From: a bacterium
GTDB lineage: Bacteria; Elusimicrobiota; Elusimicrobia; UBA1565; UBA9628
NCBI GenBank assembly: GCA_021796015.1
Contig: JAJYOT010000070.1
Coordinates: 1 to 5,915 of the forward strand
Direction: 5' to 3'
DNA length: 5,915 bases
The notes beneath the pieces are model-generated. The model saw nothing but the letters and a program-made list of their open reading frames with translations, was not told the origin of the DNA and made no database searches. A program made the position numbers and the translations under genes. Within the stretch, counting starts at the first letter, position 1, and each line of letters opens with the position of its first letter. Shown piece by piece: positions 1-5,894 of this stretch.

Positions 1-1232
1 TCGTCCCACATGGCCACGGCCATGGCGTAATTGCGGAAGACGATGGGCCAAAGCTCGACGATCGGCATTTCTTGCCATTCGCCGCAGTCCAATAAATAAT
101 CAGAGATGGCCGCATCTCCGGAATGGCTTAAGGGACCTATGAACGTGCGGTAGATTTGTTTCCTGCCTGTCATTGTCGCGCTGTGGTAGTCTTGCCAGTT
201 TTTAACGGCCTGGCTTAAACTTTTAAATTGGTTCGCTGTAAAGTCTTGGAGGATTCTTTCGACTGGAAACGGCAGGCATGTGACCCGCCATTCAAACACA
301 TGCTTGAAAGACGGCCCCCGCGCAAGAAGCTCCTTGTAATGCTTGCGGGAATCGGGGCCGATGCTGATCATATGCAAATCCGGATTGGCGTTGAAAGCGT
401 CCCGGAAAAGTGCGGCGAGGTAGTCGTCCCGGAACGAATAGCCGATGACGATCAGGAATTGGGCCGATTCAAGGCGGCGCTTGAGGATGTAGGCGAAATC
501 GAGAAGCGGCGCTTCCATCGGCTGCTTGGCCATGGGGTAGAGAATGACCGGGTCGGCCTTCTTGCCGTCGTAAAGCTCTATTTTCGCCCCGGAATTGTTG
601 TTGGGGCCTATGGGAATCTTAACATGCCAGCCGTCTTCCGAACGATACCAGAGGACGGAGCCGTGCAGCTTGTAAAGATAAACGGCCTCCGAATCCTCGG
701 CCTCCAGGGCGCGCGGACTCCATTCCGGGTTGAAGCCATCAATAAGCCGACGCTGGAGATTCTTGCAAAGAAGCTCGATGCACGGGTCGTAATTGACGGA
801 AAAAATATGGGCCGGTCTTCCCCACTGAGAATCGAGAAGCGGGCTGAGATACTCGACGCCCCGGGGCCGGATCACCTTATTGCGGATAAACGACTCGATC
901 TCGCCCTTCAGTTGCTCCAGCGCCTCGGGCCTTAGGCCATGGCCGTCGCTGAAAAATTCCGAGAGCTCGTCCTTGGGATGAGCGATGAGGCGGTGGACGG
1001 TTTGCAAAATAAGCTCGACATCGAGCTTGCGCGGCGGATTCTCGCGGGCCAAGGCTCTTTCCAGCCGCTTCATTATTTCTTCCAGAGCGGCCCCGCAAGA
1101 AGATTTATCTTTCTTGATCTTCTCAAGAAATTCCTCGGTCATCGGGCCGACCGCAGGAATGCCGGCCGCGACCGAAGCCCCCGCGCCCAAAAAGAAAACG
1201 ATGTCGCTGGCGGATTTGCTGCCCTCCGTCAT
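1..1232 (-). CDS. SIR2-like domain protein, probable NAD+-consuming defence effector (3' end cut by window edge)
   Basis: The frame is open for 410 codons from the ATG at 1230-1232 to the window edge, with no stop reached. Visible motifs fit the SIR2-like (SIR2_2-type) fold: FFLGAGAS at residues 13-20 (NAD-binding glycine loop, followed by AAGIP), FSVNYD at 144-149, YKLHGS at 187-192, and IGYSFRDDYL at 263-272 (late Rossmann segment). N147 and H190 sit where the catalytic Asn/His pair of SIR2 NADases such as ThsA and DSR2 is expected. In those families the enzyme hydrolyses NAD+ on phage sensing; that activity here is inference. Residues from about 330 to 410 match nothing I recognise and may begin a sensor or partner-binding domain. 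The start codon overlaps the hsdM stop (ATGA), which implies translational coupling; a G-rich stretch lies just upstream inside hsdM. Alternatives are a non-catalytic SIR2-fold regulator or a nuclease-like variant. The family call is firm; the function is moderately sure. Confidence 0.88.
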   Translation of the reverse strand, partial: MTEGSKSASDIVFFLGAGASVAAGIPAVGPMTEEFLEKIKKDKSSCGAALEEIMKRLERALARENPPRKLDVELILQTVHRLIAHPKDELSEFFSDGHGLRPEALEQLKGEIESFIRNKVIRPRGVEYLSPLLDSQWGRPAHIFSVNYDPCIELLCKNLQRRLIDGFNPEWSPRALEAEDSEAVYLYKLHGSVLWYRSEDGWHVKIPIGPNNNSGAKIELYDGKKADPVILYPMAKQPMEAPLLDFAYILKRRLESAQFLIVIGYSFRDDYLAALFRDAFNANPDLHMISIGPDSRKHYKELLARGPSFKHVFEWRVTCLPFPVERILQDFTANQFKSLSQAVKNWQDYHSATMTGRKQIYRTFIGPLSHSGDAAISDYLLDCGEWQEMPIVELWPIVFRNYAMAVAMWD

Positions 1233-3241
1233 GCGGCAGCCCCCGCCATCATCTTCGCTATCTCGCGCTCGATTTTCTGGAGATCGGCGTCGATCTCTTC
1301 CAGCGGCCTGGGCGGAGCGTATTTGTAAAAATAGCGGTTGAAGTTGATCTCGTAGCCTATCTTGGTCTTGGACTCGTCCACCCAGGCGTCCGGGACATGG
1401 GGCAGGACCTCGCGCCGGATATAGTCCTCGACTTTTTCCTTGAGGAGCACGTTCTCAAAGTCCCGAAGCTCGGGGTCTGGCTCGGGCTTGCCCTTGTCGT
1501 CCAGGCAGATATCGGCGGTCTCGTCTCTTTCGCTGAGGGCCTCGAAGATCGTTTTCATGACGGGAGAGGGGACCTTCACACCGGTCCGCTTGAAGGCTTC
1601 CTCAACAAGTTTCAAGAACTCCTCCCGGTTCTTGATGGTGCCTTTCGCGGCGAGACCTGCCAGGGCGGCAAGGATCGTTCTCTGAAGCTCCTGCCCCGCA
1701 GAGACCTCGGCTGCGGCGGTCTTCTTGTCCTTGCGCTTGCGGCTCTCGGCAAGCCGCACGAAGGCAGGGGTCTTCTCGAGACGGGCCAGACGTTCCTTGT
1801 CCGCCGAGAAGTTGAGCTTGAGCGGCCGCTCGACCGTGACGCGGCGGTAGCCGAAATCCTCGTTGTCGAAAATCCGGACGTGCTCGCCTTCCTTGAAGTC
1901 TCCATAGAGGCGCGCGATGTCGTGACGTTGCGGGTCGCAGATATCCTTGCGCTTGTTGCCGAGGCTTTTTCGCATCTTCTTGAAAAAACCCGTTCCGTCC
2001 ACGAGCTGGATTTTCCTGCGGCGGGAGCGCGCCTTGCGGTTGGTCACGATCCAGAGATAAGTGGAGATGCCCGTGTTGTAGAAGAGCTGATCCGGGAGGG
2101 CGACGATTCCCTCAAGCCAGTCGTTTTCGATGATCCAACGGCGAATCTCGCTCTCCCCCGATCCTGCCCCTCCGGTAAAGAGCGGCGAACCGTTGAAAAC
2201 GATAGCCAGGCGCGTGCCGCCCTCATTGGGGTCCTTCATCTTGCTGATCATGTGCTGGAGAAAGAGAAAAGATCCGTCGTTGATTCGCGGCAGTCCCGCG
2301 CCAAAGCGCCCGCCGAAACCCTGCTCCTCGCTTTCCCGGCGAATGAACGTTCCCTGGGGCTTCCACTCCACGCCGAACGGAGGGTTGGCTAACATGTAGT
2401 CGAACTTCTTTCCCGCGAAGTGGTCCTGGGTGAAACTGTCACCGAAGTGGATGTTATCGATATCATGGCCCTTGATCATCATGTCGGAGCCGCAGACGGC
2501 ATAGGCTTGGTCATTAAAGTCTTGGCCGAAGACAACCAAGCGCGCTTCAGGATTCAGTTCATGGATATAGGTCTCCGAAACCGAAAGCATGCCGCCGGTC
2601 CCGCAGGCCGGATCGAACAGGGTTTTGACCGTTCCCTTTTTAGTCAGAATGTCGTTATCTGGGAGAAAGAGAAGGTCGACCATCAAACGGATGACTTCGC
2701 GCGGGGTAAAGTGATCTCCGGCTTCTTCGTTGGAGGCCTCATTGAAGCGCCGGATGAGTTCCTCGAAGACGTAGCCCATCTCAATATTCGAAACCTTGTC
2801 GGGATGAAGATCGATGTCACAGAACTTCGAGACGACGAGGTAGAGCCGGTCCGCCTTGTCGAGCTTAGCGATGTGCTCCTCAAAGCCGAAGTGTTCGATG
2901 ATCTCGCGGGCTCGGCTGGAGAATCCCTTCATGTAGTTGGTCAGGTTCGCCGCGATGTTGTTGGGATCGCCCTTGAGCTTCTGGAAGGTGAAGCGGCTCG
3001 TGTTATGAAACTGTTGGCCGGCCGCCTTATTGAGGATTGGCTCGAGGTTTTTGAGCTTGCTTCCTTTGAGTTCCTGTGCCTTCTGAAGAACCTTCTCCTT
3101 GGTGGGTTCAAGGACGCAGTCAAGGCGGCGTAGGACCGTCAGCGGGAGCATTACGTCCTTGTACTGATTCGGACGGTAGGGGCCGCGCAGGAGGTCGGCG
3201 ACCGACCAGATGAAGTTTGTCTTCTCGTTAAAGTTATTCAT
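1229..3241 (-). CDS. hsdM: Type I restriction-modification system DNA methyltransferase subunit M (N6-adenine)
   Basis: This 670-residue cytoplasmic enzyme should transfer a methyl group from S-adenosylmethionine to adenine N6 at a site chosen by an HsdS subunit. The N-terminus (NFIWSVADLLRG, then LPLTVLRRLDCVL at 32-44) is the helical HsdM N-terminal domain. GDHFTPREVIRLMVDLL (175-191) leads into the methylase core, with SAM-binding motif I FDPACGTGGM at 209-218 and catalytic motif IV NPPFG at 286-290, so both key motifs are intact. Residues about 480-670 form a long charged tail ending in a likely coiled coil (PLEEIDADLQKIEREIAKM), which makes it longer than the 529-residue EcoKI HsdM. The start is chosen because the N-terminus matches the family; no good Shine-Dalgarno precedes it. 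It is first in an operon, with the SIR2-like gene overlapping its stop by 4 bases. No hsdS or hsdR is visible, so the target sequence and restriction activity are unknown. Confidence 0.95.
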   Translation of the reverse strand: MNNFNEKTNFIWSVADLLRGPYRPNQYKDVMLPLTVLRRLDCVLEPTKEKVLQKAQELKGSKLKNLEPILNKAAGQQFHNTSRFTFQKLKGDPNNIAANLTNYMKGFSSRAREIIEHFGFEEHIAKLDKADRLYLVVSKFCDIDLHPDKVSNIEMGYVFEELIRRFNEASNEEAGDHFTPREVIRLMVDLLFLPDNDILTKKGTVKTLFDPACGTGGMLSVSETYIHELNPEARLVVFGQDFNDQAYAVCGSDMMIKGHDIDNIHFGDSFTQDHFAGKKFDYMLANPPFGVEWKPQGTFIRRESEEQGFGGRFGAGLPRINDGSFLFLQHMISKMKDPNEGGTRLAIVFNGSPLFTGGAGSGESEIRRWIIENDWLEGIVALPDQLFYNTGISTYLWIVTNRKARSRRRKIQLVDGTGFFKKMRKSLGNKRKDICDPQRHDIARLYGDFKEGEHVRIFDNEDFGYRRVTVERPLKLNFSADKERLARLEKTPAFVRLAESRKRKDKKTAAAEVSAGQELQRTILAALAGLAAKGTIKNREEFLKLVEEAFKRTGVKVPSPVMKTIFEALSERDETADICLDDKGKPEPDPELRDFENVLLKEKVEDYIRREVLPHVPDAWVDESKTKIGYEINFNRYFYKYAPPRPLEEIDADLQKIEREIAKMMAGAAA

Positions 3242-3289
3242 GGAATCGTGGTGGCGGTCTTCGTCCTGGCCCGGAACCGGTGTCGTCCC

Positions 3290-3305
3290 ACCTACCTAGA
3301 CCTAC
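3290..3305. repeat. Short direct repeat in the hsdM leader (ACCTA three times)
   Basis: ACCTA occurs at 3290-3294, 3294-3298 and 3300-3304 on the plus strand (TAGGT in the transcript). It lies just downstream of the predicted transcription start and about 50 bases before the hsdM start codon. The position would suit an operator or a leader-RNA element, but the repeat is short and could be chance. Confidence 0.3.
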
Positions 3306-3324
3306 CCCGGCTGAGCGATTTTTT

Positions 3325-3354
3325 AGTTTAACCCATAACCCGCCTCTCTGTCAA
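3325..3354 (-). promoter_or_regulatory. Predicted sigma-70-type promoter of the hsdM/SIR2 operon
   Basis: On the minus strand a perfect -35 hexamer TTGACA (3349-3354) is followed after 18 bases by TAAACT (3325-3330), which matches four of six bases of the -10 consensus. Transcription would begin near 3318, leaving a leader of about 75 bases before the hsdM ATG. It is the best promoter-like sequence I saw in the gap upstream of the operon and faces the right way. The prediction rests on sequence only. Confidence 0.55.
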
Positions 3355-3465
3355 ACTTTTTCCGCTTCCACAATCATCGTCGTTTTATGGATATCCACAA
3401 GGCTTCATGTGGGCTTAATTTCATCACAGTCCCAGCCCGATCGAACATTCGGCCGATCGTCGCGC

Positions 3466-3551
3466 TATATCTCCGCCAGCAAATGGGTTTCGCGGGGTCT
3501 TAAGCGGGAAAGCCCCAGCAGATTGGCCGCACGCGCCTTGATAGAAACAAT
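3466..3551 (-). pseudogene. Possible remnant of a Fis/NtrC-type helix-turn-helix C-terminus
   Basis: The minus-strand frame reads IVSIKARAANLLGLSRLRPR and stops at 3466-3468. The core ARAANLLGLSR closely resembles the recognition helix-turn-helix at the C-terminus of NtrC-family activators (typically N-x-x-x-AA-x-LLG-x-SR). The frame is blocked immediately upstream by TGA (3552-3554), with another stop shortly before, and the expected residues after LSR are garbled. If real, it is a decayed fragment left by rearrangement. The match is about eleven residues long, so coincidence is a serious alternative. Confidence 0.25.
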
Positions 3552-3625
3552 TCAGCGGAATTACTGGCGAAGACGTATATGAGGCCTCCTGACGAATGCG
3601 GGAATACTGCAAAAAATGTGGTTAA

Positions 3626-4594
3626 TCAGGTGTTTGGATCAGCAATCTTCTTATCGAAACAGTTGTCGCATACAGTCATCTCTTCCATCTCAAAAAGATT
3701 TCCGCAGATCGTGCAGGTGTCAAGATCTCCAGATTCCCATGAAGTGGCACAGTTGAAGCATAACCATTGCGCTTTATGCTTACCGATTTCAACGAGAGTC
3801 TCCTCCTTGCAACTCGGGCAGATCATTGTAGGGGATGGTCCGCCGTCTTTTATGTGATCGTAATCAGATATTCCAAGAAACTGGCTAGCCCAATCGCTTG
3901 CTAAATTGAGTGGTTTGAATTCAGAATTACAAAAGAGACACTTGGGATGCTCTCCGTTAATAATCACTGCCTTTTGAAGGCATTGTACGCAATCAACTAC
4001 TATCGCTTTGTCTTCCTTGTATTTTTGGAGTAGTGATTGTATTTTGTTCCAACGATTATCGACAAAAGCCTTGAAATCTGTAAGTTTATTCTTAATTTTT
4101 TCTAAAGTATCAAGCTCCTGCTTATTCATCTTCGGCTGAGATAGTTCTTTCTTAATAAAATCAAGCGCGAAGCTAACAGCCTGTGCGGTGACACTTTCTA
4201 TTGCCGCAGGCGTATCTGTGATCTGAAAATGCTGAGCTTTATTGCGTTTTTTTCTCAGCTCATTAATTGTTTGACTTTCATTCTTCGCTATACACACCTT
4301 AGCTATGTTCGCCAGACGGTTGACAAGAGATTCAAATCCTACACTCTTGAAGTCTCCGTTTGCCAGTGCCGCCGCGTGGGCTTTATCTATGTTCTCAAAG
4401 AGAAGGCTCCAGTGCTCTCGCCGCAGTCGTTCTTTGAAAATAAGCTCAATGCCCGCTGCCAGGTGCAGAATCCCGAATTTGTACGCGCGTTTGTCCAACT
4501 GCTTCTTTCCGAGGTTCTCAAGGCCGGATAGGATGAAATCAAGGCCATTCTCAAAAAGCTCGTAACTGAACTCCGTATTCACTTTTCCTTTCAT
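3626..4594 (-). CDS. HEPN-like domain protein with three C-terminal zinc ribbons, putative toxin or defence effector
   Basis: I know no named gene for this 322-residue protein. Residues about 8-150 are helical and look like a HEPN domain: the GILHLAAGIELIFKERL helix (41-57) is typical of HEPN-type proteins, and R117-NKAQ-H122 gives the R-x4-H motif of HEPN ribonucleases. A charged linker (about 150-198) precedes three CxxC pairs: C202/C205 with C219/C222, C259/C262 with C279/C282, and C294/C297 with C309/C312, each able to bind one zinc. RNA cleavage guided by zinc-ribbon nucleic-acid binding is inference. The ATG at 4592-4594 is preferred: GAG lies 5 bases upstream and the conserved region starts soon after. 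An in-frame TTG at 4643-4645 would add 17 residues but lacks a ribosome site. The gene is visibly AT-richer than hsdM (for example 4081-4140 has 19 G+C in 60), suggesting separate acquisition. It follows the secreted-protein gene by 54 bases. Confidence 0.75.
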   Translation of the reverse strand: MKGKVNTEFSYELFENGLDFILSGLENLGKKQLDKRAYKFGILHLAAGIELIFKERLRREHWSLLFENIDKAHAAALANGDFKSVGFESLVNRLANIAKVCIAKNESQTINELRKKRNKAQHFQITDTPAAIESVTAQAVSFALDFIKKELSQPKMNKQELDTLEKIKNKLTDFKAFVDNRWNKIQSLLQKYKEDKAIVVDCVQCLQKAVIINGEHPKCLFCNSEFKPLNLASDWASQFLGISDYDHIKDGGPSPTMICPSCKEETLVEIGKHKAQWLCFNCATSWESGDLDTCTICGNLFEMEEMTVCDNCFDKKIADPNT

Positions 4595-4648
4595 GTCAAC
4601 TCTGAAAACACGACTATAACGCCAAAAAATCGGCCCCGCCGCCAACGA

Positions 4649-5743
4649 TTAATACAAAGGCACGCTGAGTCCGACAAAAGGACCAGCGATTTTTTGATGC
4701 CTTTGCGCGTCTACTCCGATGATTACTCCTACTAAGCTGCCCCCGATATGATCGATAGTGCCTCCGAACACGAAGTTGTTGGAAAGATCACTCAGAGACG
4801 CTCCTGCCGTCAGGCCAAAACCCGGCGTCGGATAATGCCTCCACCAATTTGGAAACAGTTCTCCAGGGCGTGCGATATAGAACGTGGAGAAGAGATATAC
4901 ACCGGGGTTGAGAAATTCTTTTGAACGGATAACCGAACCTCCTCCAAGGCTGATGCCCAATCTGCTATTGTCTCCGTTCCGGAGGGTAATCTTGGTTTTC
5001 CGAAAGGGATCGCTGGGAGATATCGGATTCGTGGGTGGGGATCCACTGGAAATCCAAAGATGACTCTCTGTATTTAAATCTAATCCTATGCGCGTTTGCC
5101 CTACCCAAAGAGTGTCTTTGAAAAGTCTGAGGTGGATAGTTGATGAGCTTTGGATAAAAGCTGTTTGCCCTAGGGAATGAGGAGATGTTGCCTTGCTGAT
5201 GGCACGGGCGATGTTTTGGAGCATAGCTTCTCCGGGACCGGTAATCTTCTGGATTTGCTCGTCATGGAGGGTAAGAAGGGGTGGATTAGTATCTTTCTTA
5301 TTCCAATCCCAAAAGATGAGAGTCCACACTGAAGATTCTCCGGGCAGAAAAAGACTGTGCCCGTTGTTGCCGTCTATATTGCTGCCATTTACGGGATACT
5401 GCGTGCTTGAAAAAGGCCAAAGTATCCACCGCACAAATGAATTAGATGAAGTGTAATATAGAAAGGTTTGCTGGACATGTGCGTTAGAATCAATATATAT
5501 AACCCATTTAGGTAGCCATGGCTCATATCCGCCCGGGTAAAAATATGTTTTTAACGCAGAATCCCACTTATTGTTATTGAGGCAATTTTGTACACCCCGG
5601 CGAGAATAACAACTCCCTCCATTTTGGCCGTTTTGCTGCGAGTCTTGAGCGTGGCTCCCGATTGGCGGCAGAAAGCAAAAAAACGCTATTGCCAAAATTC
5701 TTATCAACTCCATCACGGCTTTTTTAGAGGGCATTGTTTTCAT
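4649..5743 (-). CDS. Secreted or outer-membrane protein of unknown function
   Basis: This 364-residue protein has a clear Sec signal peptide: basic residues (SKK, then R15), a hydrophobic run ILAIAFFCFLPPIG at 16-29, and a likely cut after SHA at 30-32. The mature part is rich in Ser, Asn, Gly and aromatic residues, with many short alternating segments that suggest beta structure. It ends in FVGLSVPLY, whose last residue is aromatic as in many outer-membrane barrels. The middle holds a more helical stretch (LHDEQIQKITGPGEAMLQNIARAI). C23 in the hydrophobic core does not form a convincing lipobox. I recognise no family. The ATG at 5741-5743 is chosen because AAAGGAG sits 10 bases upstream; an in-frame ATG at 5750-5752 is only one base from that site. 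It follows a PorV-like gene by 19 bases, so the two probably share a transcript and an envelope role. Confidence 0.75.
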   Translation of the reverse strand: MKTMPSKKAVMELIRILAIAFFCFLPPIGSHAQDSQQNGQNGGSCYSRRGVQNCLNNNKWDSALKTYFYPGGYEPWLPKWVIYIDSNAHVQQTFLYYTSSNSFVRWILWPFSSTQYPVNGSNIDGNNGHSLFLPGESSVWTLIFWDWNKKDTNPPLLTLHDEQIQKITGPGEAMLQNIARAISKATSPHSLGQTAFIQSSSTIHLRLFKDTLWVGQTRIGLDLNTESHLWISSGSPPTNPISPSDPFRKTKITLRNGDNSRLGISLGGGSVIRSKEFLNPGVYLFSTFYIARPGELFPNWWRHYPTPGFGLTAGASLSDLSNNFVFGGTIDHIGGSLVGVIIGVDAQRHQKIAGPFVGLSVPLY

Positions 5744-5745
5744 AA

Positions 5746-5776
5746 CCAACATTCTCCTTTATTTAAAACCTCGCGG
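5746..5776 (+). repeat. Left arm of a 31-base perfect inverted repeat
   Basis: This arm spans the end of the PorV-like gene and the ribosome binding site of the next gene. Its exact reverse complement is at 5885-5915, with 108 bases between the arms. The next outward base on the left, 5745, has no partner because the window ends, so the repeat could be longer. Confidence 0.95.
5754..5760 (-). promoter_or_regulatory. Ribosome binding site deciding the start of the secreted-protein gene
   Basis: AAAGGAG on the minus strand is a near-perfect Shine-Dalgarno. It is 10 bases from the ATG at 5741-5743 but only one base from the in-frame ATG at 5750-5752, so it selects the downstream start. Confidence 0.75.
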
Positions 5777-5894
5777 TGAGGCTGAATCTTTGCGCGTCGC
5801 CGAGCTCGCCTTGGGGCGTGAAGGAATAATCGAAATCAAAGCCGTCCAAGCGAAGCCCCGTTCCGAAAGAAAATCCGTTAAGCGCCGCGAGGTT
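5763..5894 (-). CDS. C-terminal end of a PorV/PorQ-like outer-membrane beta-barrel protein (5' part missing)
   Basis: Only the last 43 codons before TAA (5763-5765) are readable. They encode alternating strand-like sequence: GFSFGTGLRLDGFDFDYSFT, then PQGELGD, then QRFSLTARF with a terminal Phe. The pattern of a glycine-rich strand, a DY-x-F strand, a G-[ED]-LG turn and an R-[FI]-SL-x-x-RF final strand is what PorV/PorQ-type barrels show at their C-terminus. The last strand also suits the BAM recognition signal. PorV is known as a type IX secretion outer-membrane component, but many phyla carry PorV-like paralogues of unknown job, so no specific role is claimed. An in-frame TAA at 5895-5897 lies inside the inverted repeat copy at the contig edge, so bases beyond about 5884 probably do not belong to this gene. 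It is followed after 19 bases by the secreted-protein gene, probably in one operon. Confidence 0.6.
   Translation of the reverse strand, partial: NLAALNGFSFGTGLRLDGFDFDYSFTPQGELGDAQRFSLTARF

Larger units (their letters stand above)
3242..3625. other. Intergenic region between the HEPN/zinc-ribbon gene and hsdM
   Basis: These 384 bases carry no convincing intact gene. They hold the predicted hsdM promoter, the ACCTA repeat, and a possible helix-turn-helix remnant. Small palindromes are present: GGATATCC near 3386-3393, two CGATCG sites at 3438-3443 and 3454-3459, and GAGGCCTC at 3581-3588. None is followed by a T-tract, so I see no clear intrinsic terminator for the upstream gene, and no tRNA. 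Confidence 0.6.

Noticed and set aside
228..1341. Long plus-strand open frames (228-935, 939-1328, 985-1341) opposite the left part
   Set aside because: They are antisense to the SIR2-like gene, which has clear family motifs in one uninterrupted frame. The plus-strand translations show no recognisable domain.
1397..3133. Plus-strand open frames of 331 and 237 codons (1397-2392, 2420-3133)
   Set aside because: They are antisense to hsdM. Long antisense frames are expected in GC-rich coding DNA, and neither translation shows a family motif.
3438..3459. Two CGATCG palindromes 10 bases apart
   Set aside because: The sites are too short to call an operator or hairpin, and no T-tract follows.
3581..3588. 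GAGGCCTC palindrome downstream of the HEPN gene, considered as a terminator
   Set aside because: The palindrome has no loop and no downstream T-run in the direction of transcription.
3280..3857. Plus-strand open frames across the intergenic region (3280-3582 and 3579-3857)
   Set aside because: The first begins with GTG, has no recognisable domain and crosses the hsdM promoter. The second runs antisense into the zinc-ribbon coding region.
4595..4645. TTG start giving a 17-residue N-terminal extension of the HEPN protein
   Set aside because: No ribosome binding site precedes the TTG, and the extension looks like untranslated leader; the ATG at 4592-4594 is more plausible.
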